A stretch of 57,809 nucleotides of DNA from Lachnospiraceae bacterium (GCA_014804365.1 JAAUZX010000029.1:1-57809); one strand, 5' to 3'; counted from the stretch's first letter, positions 1-9,372 are shown. Notes: generated by a model not told the origin, from the sequence alone. Program-made: numbers and translations.

Positions 1-146
1 TATCCGTTCTTCAATACTGTTGTTTGGTTTGTATCTGTCCGATACTCTCTGAAAATTTTCTCTTAGAATTTTCAGGGTTGCATTACTGTTTATTTGTCAA
101 GGTTCTGTGCTGCGTATCTGTTGTTTTTCAAACACGCAACGTTGGT
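1..146 (-). other. Possible rRNA operon leader (minus strand)
   Basis: No convincing protein gene is present here. On the minus strand a strong promoter (positions 147-175) is followed by a leader containing an AACCTTGACAAATAAACAG-type segment. After that comes a 9-bp stem with arms at 67-75 and 49-57. Such leaders, with an RNase III-like stem, commonly precede 16S rRNA in Clostridia. The rRNA itself would lie left of the window, so the assignment is inference. Confidence 0.4.
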
Positions 147-175
147 ATATTATCATACCGGAAGCCCGCAGTCAA
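147..175 (-). promoter_or_regulatory. Sigma-A type promoter, possibly of an rRNA operon
   Basis: On the minus strand TTGACT (170-175) and TAATAT (147-152) are separated by exactly 17 bases. Transcription would run left out of the window. There is no open frame downstream, which fits a stable RNA operon. Confidence 0.5.
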
Positions 176-342
176 TATCTTTTTGAAAAAATTTCTAATT
201 ATTTTTTCAGGCTGATATTATTTCAGGCGGTAGATTTTTATTTTATCACTGTTTTTTGTCCTTTGTCAATATCCTAAATCCAAAAATTTGCGAAAAATTT
301 GCGAAGGTGGACGTAGTCCGAAATTACATTCCATCCTCTTAT

Positions 343-3075
343 TTAGCGTCTCGCTAATTGACTCTCCCAGTCTTCCAAAATTGTCTCGCATCTGTCCACA
401 TCCATCTCGCCCGCGGCCTCTTTTAACTGATTAAACAATTCCTGCTGCCATTCATCATAATGATATTGACCCATCTCAAGGACTACTTCCTCCATCTGAT
501 CCATATCCAGATATTCTACTGCCTCTCTTATCTTGGCAAAACAGCTTTTCAGCTCAATATCGGAAACATCTGTTTTCTCAGCCTCTTCCTCGTCATTCTG
601 ACAGAAAGGCTCCAGCATCCCCTGGTAACCCGCATATTGTTCCAGCATCTCGTCCGTATACTTATGTATGGTGTCCGCATCTCTCGCATTACCTGCTTTT
701 TCAAGGAAAGCCGCCTTTTCAGATAAGGAGATGGCACCGATTTGTTTGGCGCAATTCTTTAAAGCGTGAACCTCTACCGTAAAATTCGCCCAGTCTTCCT
801 CTTCCTCCATAGACTTGATCAACTTCACTTTTTTGTCTATGCTTAGATAGAATACATTAAGAACCTTCCAGAACAGTTCTTCGCTGACAAGAAACTCCAT
901 GGCAAATTTCACATTCAGGTCACCTACAACGATCTGTTCAGCCTCTTCTACTCCCGGGTCGAAGGTCATCGTATTATATGCCTTCTGAATTTTCTCAACC
1001 GGCAGCCATTGACGCACCTTAGCTACAAGCATACGAAGTTCCACGGGCTTTGCCACGAAATCATTCATGCCTTCCCTGCAAAAACGCTCTTTCGTTCCTT
1101 CCACGGCATTGGCAGTGAGCGCTATGATCGGCACATCATTATACTCCGGATGAAAGCGCCTAATAATACGTGTTGCCTCCAAACCGTCCAATTCCGGCAT
1201 CATATGATCCATAAATATGATGTCATAATGATCCCGGGAGATCATCTCAATAGCCTCTTTTCCTCCAGCCGCCGTATCAACATTCATCTTGAGCGGCTCC
1301 AAAAGCCCCTCTGCCACTGTCAGATTTACTGCATTATCATCCACGATAAGGATCTTGGCATCCGGAGCTATAAAGTCAAATTCCTTTTCGTCCGCTTCCT
1401 CATCAAAATGCAGTTCCTCTCCGTTTAATATCATCGCAATATTTAAGGCAAAAAGCGGTTTCCTCAGTATAAGCAGATTAGGAATGTCATAATCCACATG
1501 ATCATCGAAATCAAGCATCAGCACAGCAGTGATTTGTGGATGATTGCGAACGTACTCCTCGACTTTATCCGTAAACAGCGGATATTCTATAAAAATAAAA
1601 ATCCTTTTATCATCAGGAAATTCGGTACGTTCATTAAGCGACAACAGCCTTATATCTTTTATCCCAAGTTTTGCAGCATCATTGCATAAACTCTCTTTGA
1701 CATACGGATTGGAGATCAATCCTGCCACGACTATAGATGACGCCTCACCGATCCCGATGCTAGGCGTGTCATCCACGATTCTTTGCGGAAGCACGCAACT
1801 GAATCTGCTCCCCTTTCCGTACTCGCTGTCAACCCAGATACTTCCGTTCATCAGCGTCAACAGATTTTTAGTGATCGCAAGACCAAGACCCGTTCCCTCA
1901 ATGTTACGATTTCTCTTACTATCCACCTGTTGAAAAGATTCAAACAGTTTGCCCATATCTTCCTTCTTAATACCAATTCCCGTATCTTCCACGGTAATCT
2001 GCAGGCGAATCTCATCGGGAGTCATCTTGTAGTACCCCATTCGCATGGTAACTTTGCCCTCATTGGTAAACTTCGCCGCATTATTTGCAAGATTCAACAA
2101 CACCTGTTTGATTCTGATATTGTCTCCCCACAGCTTATTCGGAAGATTCGGTGCAACGTCAAGAATCAGTTCCACATCCTTATCTTTTAATCTCGTCATA
2201 ATGATATTGGATACATCATACAACAAGGACATTGGTTCATAGGCCACTTCCGTGATATCCATTTTGCCGGATTCTATCTTGGAAAAATCCAGAATGTCAT
2301 TGATAATGGTCAGCAGCGATCTGCCTGCTTCTTTGATCTGACCAATGTAATCTCTTGCCACAGGCGGCAGATCCTCTCGAAGCGCCATCTCAGCCATACC
2401 GATAACTGCATTCATGGGCGTTCTGATCTCATGACTCATATTGGCAAGGAAGTCCGATTTCATGTTCTCTGACTTCTCCAATCGCTCATAAGATTTATTG
2501 ACAAGATCCAAATTAGCTTTCATAATATCATTAGCCTGATAGACACAATATTTATTGTACGCCATTTCAGACAGAACATCCGCGATCGTATAGAGAAATT
2601 CGGCAGCCTTATCTACCGTATCCTGCTCCAACACGCGAATCCTGCCTGCCGCTTCTATATACTTCTCCTCATCTACACCGAGTTCCGCTGCAATCCCTCT
2701 TACCTGATCAAAATCGGGCGGCTCTACAAGCACCTGACCACCGATAAAACAGCCCACGAGCTTACCATCCGCCATGATCGGTGCCGCATAATCCATGAGA
2801 CCCGCATGGCAGGCATATATAACGGATCTGCCACTTTCAAGCGCCATCTCAGCTCCCCGCTTGTCACACTGCTCACAACGTGTACAGCCTATCTTGGAGG
2901 TTCGCGTATACTTCATACAAAAATCGGAAAAATTAGAACCCTCTGTTACAGCTACACCGTCTGCATCTGTCGTAAGAGCCGCCATACCGGTCATTTTCGC
3001 AAAACTATCCTGTATTTTTTGCAGCATCTTCACGTCAATCAAATCTGTCAGTGTTAATTCGCGATTCATGTCCAT
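343..3075 (-). CDS. Hybrid sensor histidine kinase with PocR, receiver and HPt domains
   Basis: 910 residues, apparently soluble with no clear membrane segment. Residues about 10-175 form a PocR-type ligand-sensing domain with a cysteine cluster (CTRCEQC near 64-70) that could bind a metal or small ligand. HisKA follows with the phospho-acceptor H215 in SHEIRTP, then a HATPase domain with a GTGLGLAI box. A receiver domain with VDDN and a MDHMMPELDG phosphorylation site comes next, and the C-terminal HPt has HALKN. All phosphorelay modules are thus in one chain. Start ATG has AGAAGG eight bases upstream. It lies 88 bases after the response regulator gene at 3164-3988, probably in one transcript. 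The ligand is unknown. Confidence 0.9.
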   Translation of the reverse strand: MDMNRELTLTDLIDVKMLQKIQDSFAKMTGMAALTTDADGVAVTEGSNFSDFCMKYTRTSKIGCTRCEQCDKRGAEMALESGRSVIYACHAGLMDYAAPIMADGKLVGCFIGGQVLVEPPDFDQVRGIAAELGVDEEKYIEAAGRIRVLEQDTVDKAAEFLYTIADVLSEMAYNKYCVYQANDIMKANLDLVNKSYERLEKSENMKSDFLANMSHEIRTPMNAVIGMAEMALREDLPPVARDYIGQIKEAGRSLLTIINDILDFSKIESGKMDITEVAYEPMSLLYDVSNIIMTRLKDKDVELILDVAPNLPNKLWGDNIRIKQVLLNLANNAAKFTNEGKVTMRMGYYKMTPDEIRLQITVEDTGIGIKKEDMGKLFESFQQVDSKRNRNIEGTGLGLAITKNLLTLMNGSIWVDSEYGKGSRFSCVLPQRIVDDTPSIGIGEASSIVVAGLISNPYVKESLCNDAAKLGIKDIRLLSLNERTEFPDDKRIFIFIEYPLFTDKVEEYVRNHPQITAVLMLDFDDHVDYDIPNLLILRKPLFALNIAMILNGEELHFDEEADEKEFDFIAPDAKILIVDDNAVNLTVAEGLLEPLKMNVDTAAGGKEAIEMISRDHYDIIFMDHMMPELDGLEATRIIRRFHPEYNDVPIIALTANAVEGTKERFCREGMNDFVAKPVELRMLVAKVRQWLPVEKIQKAYNTMTFDPGVEEAEQIVVGDLNVKFAMEFLVSEELFWKVLNVFYLSIDKKVKLIKSMEEEEDWANFTVEVHALKNCAKQIGAISLSEKAAFLEKAGNARDADTIHKYTDEMLEQYAGYQGMLEPFCQNDEEEAEKTDVSDIELKSCFAKIREAVEYLDMDQMEEVVLEMGQYHYDEWQQELFNQLKEAAGEMDVDRCETILEDWESQLARR

Positions 3076-3163
3076 AAGCTAATCCCTTCTCTATGTATAT
3101 ACCACAAACCGATTGTCATACTTGTGCCCATGTCGCCTTCGACACAAACGTTCCTTTCATACT

Positions 3164-3988
3164 CTAACCGATCTCTTTTGCAATCGCAGCCATCAATTTA
3201 TCACGGTCAACGGGCTTCAGCAGGTAGCTCTGCGGCTTCAGTACCAGAGCCTCCTTTATCTTCTTGCTCTCTGTAACTCCGGTCAAAAAGATTACCGGTA
3301 TATCCTTCGTCTCATCGGAAGCACGCAGCTTTTCCAAAACAGCAGGACCGCTTTCATCAGGCATTTCATAATCCAGAAGAATCAGATCTGTCCTCTTCCT
3401 CTCCAGGAACTTCAAAGCAATTTTGCCGCTTGCGGCTGTCGCCACATCATATTTATCATGCAGATGCTCTTTGATCACCTTAAGCATCATGGCATTATCA
3501 TCCACTACCAGCACATGCTTGCGCTGGGCAGGTTCTTCCTTACGTGCTGCTTCTTGTTCTGCGGCTTTCCTTGCGGCCGCTGCATTTGCACTCTGTATAT
3601 CGACCACTTCCATGAATCGTCTCTCCTTCAGAAGTGAGATCAATTTCTCCTGGACAACACCCACAGCCACCGGTCTGTATAATGTCAGATTTGCAGCATT
3701 CACAGCAATCTTTTCAAATTCATCACAGTCTTCCTTCAACCCGATGATGACAAGTGGAATATTCGCCTTTGACAATCTTAATTTAAGGTTTGCTATCTGA
3801 ACGATATCATCTCTGGACTCATTATATAAGCAGTATACAAAAATGTCGGGCATAAAATAAGTCATATGCCTGGCGATATCCTCATATCTTGCGGAAGTTG
3901 TCATAACCTCAAAATTATCACCCATCTGCATAAAGAAGTCGTCGATTGCAGAATCGTTTTTCCCCGTTAATAGAACTTTATACTTCAT
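3164..3988 (-). CDS. Response regulator with two receiver-like domains
   Basis: 274 residues. The C-terminal half is a typical receiver, with VVDDN near its start, LILLDYEMPD carrying the phospho-acceptor Asp, a conserved Thr (FLTG) and Lys (LLKPVD). The N-terminal half has receiver-like secondary structure but no complete acidic pocket, so it may be a degenerate receiver. The two are joined by an Ala/Glu-rich linker. There is no DNA-binding output domain. A start 48 bases upstream is possible, but ATG at 3988 has GGAGG six bases before it and is preferred. It probably passes phosphoryl groups to or from the PocR kinase just downstream. Confidence 0.85.
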   Translation of the reverse strand: MKYKVLLTGKNDSAIDDFFMQMGDNFEVMTTSARYEDIARHMTYFMPDIFVYCLYNESRDDIVQIANLKLRLSKANIPLVIIGLKEDCDEFEKIAVNAANLTLYRPVAVGVVQEKLISLLKERRFMEVVDIQSANAAAARKAAEQEAARKEEPAQRKHVLVVDDNAMMLKVIKEHLHDKYDVATAASGKIALKFLERKRTDLILLDYEMPDESGPAVLEKLRASDETKDIPVIFLTGVTESKKIKEALVLKPQSYLLKPVDRDKLMAAIAKEIG

Positions 3989-4026
3989 AGTAATCCTCCA
4001 TTCTTGCTCAACCTGCGAGTTTGGGC

Positions 4027-4066
4027 GCAAGCACAAACTTGCGTGTGAAAAATTTATTTTTCACAC
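4027..4066 (-). repeat. Two adjacent hairpins upstream of the response regulator
   Basis: Two inverted repeats abut. One has arms GCAAG/CTTGC (4027-4042). The other has 11-base perfect arms GTGTGAAAAAT/ATTTTTCACAC (4043-4066). They lie in the 5' region of the 3164-3988 gene. No U-run follows in either direction, so they are not ordinary terminators. Confidence 0.5.
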
Positions 4067-4166
4067 TACTCCCCTTTATAATACTTGCTCATTCGCAACA
4101 GCATATTTTATTCCTATAATATGTTGACCAAATATCCCTTTAATTGACAGTCTACCATGACAAAGT

Positions 4167-4203
4167 AAAAGATTCAAGAAGAGGTCGGGCTCCTTGAATC
4201 TTT
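4167..4203 (-). terminator. Probable Rho-independent terminator after the DUF6020 gene
   Basis: On the minus strand an 11-bp stem (AAAGATTCAAG with CTTGAATCTTT) lies directly after the stop codon at 4206 and ends in a short T-rich tail. Confidence 0.6.
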
Positions 4204-4205
4204 CT

Positions 4206-5966
4206 TCACTGATGAACCGAAATAATCGTCGTCATCAAATAGAACGGCAGACTAAACACCATGAAATAGACATATCTGAAATCCGTCGCAACAGGGGTCG
4301 CGATCATAACAGTGAGATACAGCGCGAAGCTCGGCAGATAACAGATGAGCTTCGATTTTTCCTGCCGCACAAATGTATTTCCGATGCAGAATAGCAGAAA
4401 ATAAAAGGCAAATCCCATGCTCCACAACATTCCGTAAATCGGAACCATGCCTCCCAGCTTCAAGGCGATCTCCTTCGCCTTGATTACGATGGGACCGCCG
4501 ATCAACGGCGTGTGTGACACTCCGAGACTCGTGGCGCTGACTCCCTCGCCCTCAGCGACCGGATAGAAAGAATCCGGATACCAGTAACCGTAGGTCTGCT
4601 GGACATACGCCTTCGCATAATCTTCTGGATAAGAGCACCCCAGTTCCACCCAGAGCTTGAAATATTCCCATTTGTGCTCCGCCAGATACTCCTGATCTCC
4701 GGCGCGGACCAACTCTTTCATGTTGTCTGCAAAGTTGGGATGGTATAACTCCTTGATATAAGTCGTGTCTATGACATGTTCCACCAGCGTGCGCTGTTCA
4801 TCGGTCAACTGCCTATCGTTGCACAGAACCGCCGCGATCTGCTGTGTAGGGATCGCTAGCGACTCAATCAGATCAGGCTGTGTGACGTCCAGGGCGTTCA
4901 TCACCGGATACTTCACGATGACCGATGCCAGCAGAATTCCCGCTATTGTCGGAAACATGACTTTGAACTGCCTGCGATAATAATACAGCAGAAACGGCAC
5001 GCAGAACAGAAATCCATACCAGCCGTTGGACCGCAGGAGAGATACCATGACACCTGAGCCAACAAACATCGTAAGCGTCCGCGCTTCGATCCGTCTCGTC
5101 ATGCGAAGCAGGGAACAGCTAAACAGGAGCACCACCGCCGCGAAGGGAATATCCTTCCACACGGTAACGGAAAACACAGCATGATAGGGAACCAATGCAT
5201 AAAAAAGTGTAACTGCCGCCATGATCTCCCAGCGAATGCGGAACATCTCCAGCGTCTGTTCAAGATAGAAAATACTGAACGCAAGAAAGCACATCTGAAA
5301 AAAGGTATATAAAGAGACCGCCGCCACCATATCACCGGAAATGAAGAATCCGATATGATAGAACAATGAGAAGATCATTGTATGCACAAAGGGATGGTGA
5401 TTACTGTAACCGATAAGTCCCAGCACCTGTTCCAGCTGATTAATGCTGTCAGGAGTCATGATCCCCGGATATTGATAGAGAAAATAAGGAAACCAGCAGA
5501 TCAGGCATCCCAGAAAACAATACAGTGGAAAATGCCTGATCCCGGAAGACTCCTCCGGTCTGTAGAGAATCCTGTTCAAAGCCTCTTTATCTCCGCTGTA
5601 CGAGAACAGTAAAAGAAGCACCTTGTAGAAACAGATAAAAAAACCGAGAAATACGGCAGTCAGTACTAGCACCTGAAACAATCTATTCGTCAACAGTTCA
5701 ATATAACGCGGATAGTCCACTGCCATATAAAATATGGAAAACAACGCCGACAGGATCAAGGCTGTCCCTCTTGTCGCTCTCGTGTTTACAAATGGTTTCG
5801 CGGTGAGTCTGATGTTGATGCGCCGATACAGAAACAAGGATAACAGGAAAATCACTCCCACCAGAATATTGCCGGGTTCCATCCTGCCCGCCTTCATAAA
5901 GGCCCACGATGTGAAAAAGCTTTCGATCATATTAATGATGAGTAATCTTATGTTGTATATTTGCAT
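4206..5966 (-). CDS. DUF6020-family polytopic membrane protein
   Basis: 586 residues with many hydrophobic segments, probably 11-13 membrane spans. A hallmark loop PGIMTPDSINQLEQ followed by NHHPFVHT lies near residues 170-195, and VWKDIPFA near 270. These match the DUF6020 family as I know it, whose layout resembles GT-C glycosyltransferases of the cell envelope. Activity is not established. Start ATG has GGAG six bases upstream. It is single, with a terminator immediately downstream and a broken gene remnant upstream. It could transfer sugars to surface polymers, which is inference only. Confidence 0.75.
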   Translation of the reverse strand: MQIYNIRLLIINMIESFFTSWAFMKAGRMEPGNILVGVIFLLSLFLYRRINIRLTAKPFVNTRATRGTALILSALFSIFYMAVDYPRYIELLTNRLFQVLVLTAVFLGFFICFYKVLLLLFSYSGDKEALNRILYRPEESSGIRHFPLYCFLGCLICWFPYFLYQYPGIMTPDSINQLEQVLGLIGYSNHHPFVHTMIFSLFYHIGFFISGDMVAAVSLYTFFQMCFLAFSIFYLEQTLEMFRIRWEIMAAVTLFYALVPYHAVFSVTVWKDIPFAAVVLLFSCSLLRMTRRIEARTLTMFVGSGVMVSLLRSNGWYGFLFCVPFLLYYYRRQFKVMFPTIAGILLASVIVKYPVMNALDVTQPDLIESLAIPTQQIAAVLCNDRQLTDEQRTLVEHVIDTTYIKELYHPNFADNMKELVRAGDQEYLAEHKWEYFKLWVELGCSYPEDYAKAYVQQTYGYWYPDSFYPVAEGEGVSATSLGVSHTPLIGGPIVIKAKEIALKLGGMVPIYGMLWSMGFAFYFLLFCIGNTFVRQEKSKLICYLPSFALYLTVMIATPVATDFRYVYFMVFSLPFYLMTTIISVHQ

Positions 5967-6075
5967 GGGAGACTCCTACGGTTGAATTTCCAGTTATAGT
6001 TCACATTCAATGTCATTTGCAAAGCCATTTTCACATGGAAAAGCATGCCTTGTAAAGCTGCTAAAAAAAAAATCC

Positions 6076-6290
6076 TTAATCCTCAACAAAACACAGAAAT
6101 GGAAGCTGATAATAGTCATGCCATTGCCCAGCCTCCATTTCTGTTCCGGCAATCTGTGCCACTTCTTCATTCGTGAATGGTTCAAAGCTATAAGCAATGA
6201 TTTTTCCAAGCGTATATTACTGTCCAGCATAACCGACTGCGGATTGACTCCCTGTGAGGGATATGTCGCAAAGCTTCATCCCCGTGCATT
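6076..6290 (-). pseudogene. Frame-disrupted gene remnant, family unknown
   Basis: No intact gene lies between 5966 and 6340. On the minus strand a coherent protein-like stretch can be read only by changing frame twice. It reads FATYPSQGVNPQSV, then MLDSNIRLEK, then IIAYSFEPFTNEEVAQ through to FLCFVED and a stop at 6076-6078. The last frame is open from 6216 to the stop. The composition is protein-like and the pieces join smoothly, so I read it as the C-terminal end of a decayed gene. A 15-base inverted repeat with one mismatch (6094-6108 and 6129-6143) lies inside it. I do not recognise the family. Confidence 0.45.
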
Positions 6291-6339
6291 AAAGGGACTG
6301 CGCCTATAAAACGGCTGCGAACAGTGATCCAAATTATAT

Positions 6340-6738
6340 TCACAGCACATATACTCCCATACGGTTAAGCACATAATAGACCAGATATGAGAGCACACAG
6401 GCTTCCACAATTCCCATGGCAGCTCCCATTACCTTATCCACTCCGCCTATCACGGAAATATTACTCAGGGCTAAGATTGGTCGGAATATCAGACCACATA
6501 TCCTGAAAACAGTGCCCAGCAGAATCAGTCCGATCACACACACGGTCAATGTGCTCATCGCCTTCGCCAGATAACTGGAGATTGCAAAAAAAACAAGCGC
6601 CACACAAACTAATGAAACTATACCCGACAAGAGTGTCACAACTTCTTTCATAATTCCGTTGTGAAACCCTCTTTTTATTCTCCAGACAAATAATAGGAAT
6701 ATAATAAATGCAAAAATGAATTTTGTCATGTAAGTCAC
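6340..6738 (-). CDS. CvpA-family membrane protein
   Basis: 132 residues with four predicted membrane segments. The C-terminal GGVDKVMGAAMGIVEA is the characteristic CvpA signature. CvpA proteins are linked to envelope stress and colicin V export in enterobacteria, but their role in Firmicutes is unclear. Two starts are possible, GTG at 6738 or ATG at 6729. The GGGGAA upstream is rather close to the first and far from the second. The gene follows the DUF5711 gene by 51 bases and is probably cotranscribed with it. Confidence 0.8.
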   Translation of the reverse strand: MTYMTKFIFAFIIFLLFVWRIKRGFHNGIMKEVVTLLSGIVSLVCVALVFFAISSYLAKAMSTLTVCVIGLILLGTVFRICGLIFRPILALSNISVIGGVDKVMGAAMGIVEACVLSYLVYYVLNRMGVYVL

Positions 6739-6789
6739 AACTTCCCCGTTCTGAATATCTTTTGTTCATGACATCATACGCCGCACGGC

Positions 6790-7998
6790 CTATTGCAGTT
6801 CGATCGTATCAATAGAATCCGGCGTCACTGCCATATAACGATATGCTGCATTCTGAGGAATCAGCACCAGCGTTGACTTATTAAATCTGCCATTGTACTT
6901 CTCCATCCCATTACTGTTATAGATACAGCACTCCGCCTCATTATATATGATGATCTGATCCTCATAAAATATGATATCGCTATACTCTATGTTAAAATTG
7001 ATAGATTGTTTCAATACTCCCGATTTATGATATACGTCCAGCCGATACCTGCTGCCTTCCTCGGTACTGTTAAATACCAAGCCGACATATTCCCCTCCAT
7101 AATATACACTTTGCACGCTGTCATCAATCAAATTTTCCAACACACTGACCGGCTTCTGCGCTCCGCCATATAACATGACCCGATTGTCCGCTACCGCAAA
7201 CAGCGATCTGTTATCCAGAAATCTCACAAACGGCACTACAGTATCCAAATAATCATAGCCGCTGACATAATTATTGGTATTGTTTTGTCCTACGGCGCCG
7301 AAATTGTAGAAGGCCACACTGGATTTCATCTGTCCGCTGTCAACAAACAGATAAGATACACAGACAAGCTCCCCGCTCGGCGAAATGGCGACCTTCACCG
7401 GATAGCCGCTGTCCTTCATTGTTGTACGAAAATATGCCAGCTCTTTTTCTTTTCCCTGAGAATCATACAGATAGATCCACGTGGTATCCGTATCATCCAA
7501 AACCGCAGCAACTACACCGTTGGCTGCTACACAGAAATCCCTCATCGGTTTATTAGTCGTGATGCTGCCCATAACACCGCTGGTATTCATGACATATATG
7601 TTCCTGCCGTTATAATCACCTATCGCAACCACATTCTGGCATATATCCACTATCGGATTCTGCATCTCAAATGTCTGATTCCAGACTGCATTGCCTTTAA
7701 TATCCATACACCCTGCTCCGTCTTTACTGTAGGTCAAAAGATATCCTGCAAACGGAAGCAGTTGGGAACCCTGCGTGATATTGATCTCCACGGAAGATAC
7801 CTCGGCTGCCTGCGTATAGATTTTGTTACTCCATTGAATATAAAGTGCCGCTATGACCGCCGCGATCAAAACGAGCACCAGAATCGACCTATAGAAAATC
7901 GTAAATTTGTGGCTTTTGATTCGCTCACGATAACTGACTCTCGGTTTTTCCGTTTCTCTTTCTTTTTTCTTTTTCAGGTAGTCCCTAACGTTGGTCAT
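6790..7998 (-). CDS. DUF5711-family membrane-anchored protein
   Basis: 402 residues. A basic cytoplasmic N-terminus rich in Lys/Glu is followed by one membrane span at about 33-55. A large extracellular part follows with repeated beta-strand units such as VVAIGDYNGRNIYVMN and KVAISPSGELVCVSY, which resemble beta-propeller blades. This fits DUF5711 proteins of Clostridia, whose function is unknown. It lies directly downstream of a long structured repeat (8035-8215) and upstream of cvpA. A signalling or envelope role is guesswork. Confidence 0.75.
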   Translation of the reverse strand: MTNVRDYLKKKKERETEKPRVSYRERIKSHKFTIFYRSILVLVLIAAVIAALYIQWSNKIYTQAAEVSSVEINITQGSQLLPFAGYLLTYSKDGAGCMDIKGNAVWNQTFEMQNPIVDICQNVVAIGDYNGRNIYVMNTSGVMGSITTNKPMRDFCVAANGVVAAVLDDTDTTWIYLYDSQGKEKELAYFRTTMKDSGYPVKVAISPSGELVCVSYLFVDSGQMKSSVAFYNFGAVGQNNTNNYVSGYDYLDTVVPFVRFLDNRSLFAVADNRVMLYGGAQKPVSVLENLIDDSVQSVYYGGEYVGLVFNSTEEGSRYRLDVYHKSGVLKQSINFNIEYSDIIFYEDQIIIYNEAECCIYNSNGMEKYNGRFNKSTLVLIPQNAAYRYMAVTPDSIDTIELQ

Positions 7999-8034
7999 TG
8001 GTGTTCCTCTTCCCTAAATAGTAAGGCTTTACTC

Positions 8035-8215
8035 CGTAAGCAGGCATAGCTGTCAGCAAGCTGCCGCATTGCTCTGTTTTACTCCGCAGTGCACGCTCGA
8101 TTCCGCTTCGCTCCATCTCGCTCGCGGGCTTCGCCCTATCACTCCGTAAATAGACAAAACTGTCAGCAAGCTGCCATTTTGTCTGTTTACTTCGTGGCAC
8201 TGCTCATTGGTGTCG
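8035..8215 (-). repeat. Structured dispersed repeat, copy 1
   Basis: This intergenic stretch contains a 68-base segment (8075-8142) that is 64/68 identical to 14551-14618. It is flanked by hairpin modules. One has outer arms AGACAAAA/TTTTGTCT (8152-8184) around an inner CAGC-TT-GCTG stem. Another related module has the same inner loop near 8041-8075. The element sits between the end of the LysM gene and the start of the DUF5711 gene, in the 5' region of the latter on the minus strand. Confidence 0.8.
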
Positions 8216-8238
8216 CGTACATTATAACATGAATCTGG

Positions 8239-9372
8239 TCAGGGAAGTATTATTTTTTGTCCGTCTCGGATATGATCCGGGTCGGTGATCTGGTTCAGCT
8301 CGCAGATTCTCTGTACATGGGAGATATCTCCGTAGATTTTCTGGCTGATCATATATAGGGTATCACCGGGCTCCACTTTATAGTATCTTGCCACATTGCG
8401 GGAAAGCGCCTCCACCTCTTCCTCGGCTTGATCGGAGTTTTCCTCAGAGGTTTCAGACTCGCCTGTTTCTTCTCCGTCATTGTTCCGGCCTGCTTCCGCA
8501 TTGTCATTATCTGCATCATCTATTGGAGCCTCAGAAGGCTCTGCCGTGTTTTTGTCATTCTCGTTCAGAGATTCCTCCTCTGTTTCTTCGGATTTCTCTT
8601 CTCCCGATGCCTCCTCCGGTTCGCCTGCCTGTTCTTTATTTTCAAGCGCTGCCATTTTCAGAATGTCCTCTTCCTCCGAAGGTTCCCGCTGCACTACGAC
8701 CTCTCCCCGGCCATCTCCTTCCTCGCCCGCCTTTTCCGCCTCCTGATTCTCCATGGCAAAAAAAACTTCTGTAGCTGACTGATTCAGCTGCTGCATCTCA
8801 TCATAGCTGTTTGTAGAATTGACCACAATGGCGACCAATATCATAAGAATAATACTAAGCTGGGCGGAAATCGTACTGGGCGATATCTGTCTGCGGGGCG
8901 TCTGTCCCTGTACGGCCTGCGGCTGCGCACTCTGCCATTTCCTTTGGTCTGTCCCGCTGCTTCTATCTGCTTCGACAGGATCGCTGTCCCTGTCTTTCCC
9001 GCCGTTTCCGTTTTTCCGTTCTATCAGATAAGTCTGCATCGACGCATTATCCTGATAGAAAACCTCGTATCCCTGCACCTCATAGTTTTCCGTTCCTTCT
9101 CTGACCAGAAACACGGGGCCCGCCTGCGTCAGACGACAGCCGATCTCTTCCAACAGACTGTATTTATCAAATACTTCCAGATTCCTATCCCTTCCGGCTC
9201 CATATATCGTATATTTTCTGCCAAACTTTTCTTTGAATCCGTAGAAAAAGAATTCCGACAACTCCAATGTTCCCGTTTCCTCTTTTAAAAAAGACAGCAC
9301 GTAATCTTCCACGTAGATCTCGTACTTTTCTTCTTTTCCTCCTTTGTGAATAATGATTGATGACTGTCTCAT
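8239..9372 (-). CDS. LysM-domain membrane protein with acidic linker
   Basis: 377 residues from ATG 9372, which has GGAG nine bases upstream. A GTG 48 bases earlier is less likely. The N-terminal part has no recognised domain. A single membrane segment (ILMILVAIVV) lies near residues 175-195, followed by a long Glu/Ser/Asp-rich low-complexity linker. The C-terminus is a LysM module starting YKVEPGDTLYMISQ and ending DGQKIILP, which should bind peptidoglycan. Orientation is probably cytoplasmic N-terminus and wall-bound C-terminus. This resembles factors that tether the membrane to the wall during growth or sporulation, but the role is unproven. Confidence 0.8.
   Translation of the reverse strand: MRQSSIIIHKGGKEEKYEIYVEDYVLSFLKEETGTLELSEFFFYGFKEKFGRKYTIYGAGRDRNLEVFDKYSLLEEIGCRLTQAGPVFLVREGTENYEVQGYEVFYQDNASMQTYLIERKNGNGGKDRDSDPVEADRSSGTDQRKWQSAQPQAVQGQTPRRQISPSTISAQLSIILMILVAIVVNSTNSYDEMQQLNQSATEVFFAMENQEAEKAGEEGDGRGEVVVQREPSEEEDILKMAALENKEQAGEPEEASGEEKSEETEEESLNENDKNTAEPSEAPIDDADNDNAEAGRNNDGEETGESETSEENSDQAEEEVEALSRNVARYYKVEPGDTLYMISQKIYGDISHVQRICELNQITDPDHIRDGQKIILP

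Noticed and set aside
24..215. 63-codon plus-strand frame at the window start
   Set aside because: It runs opposite to a strong minus-strand promoter and leader, lacks a ribosome-binding site and has no protein-like pattern.
6010..6309. 99-codon plus-strand frame
   Set aside because: It is antisense to the frame-broken remnant, which has far more protein-like composition.
8388..8778. Long plus-strand frames opposite the LysM gene
   Set aside because: They are antisense shadows of the Glu/Ser-rich linker, which reads as Pro/Leu/Phe-rich on the other strand.
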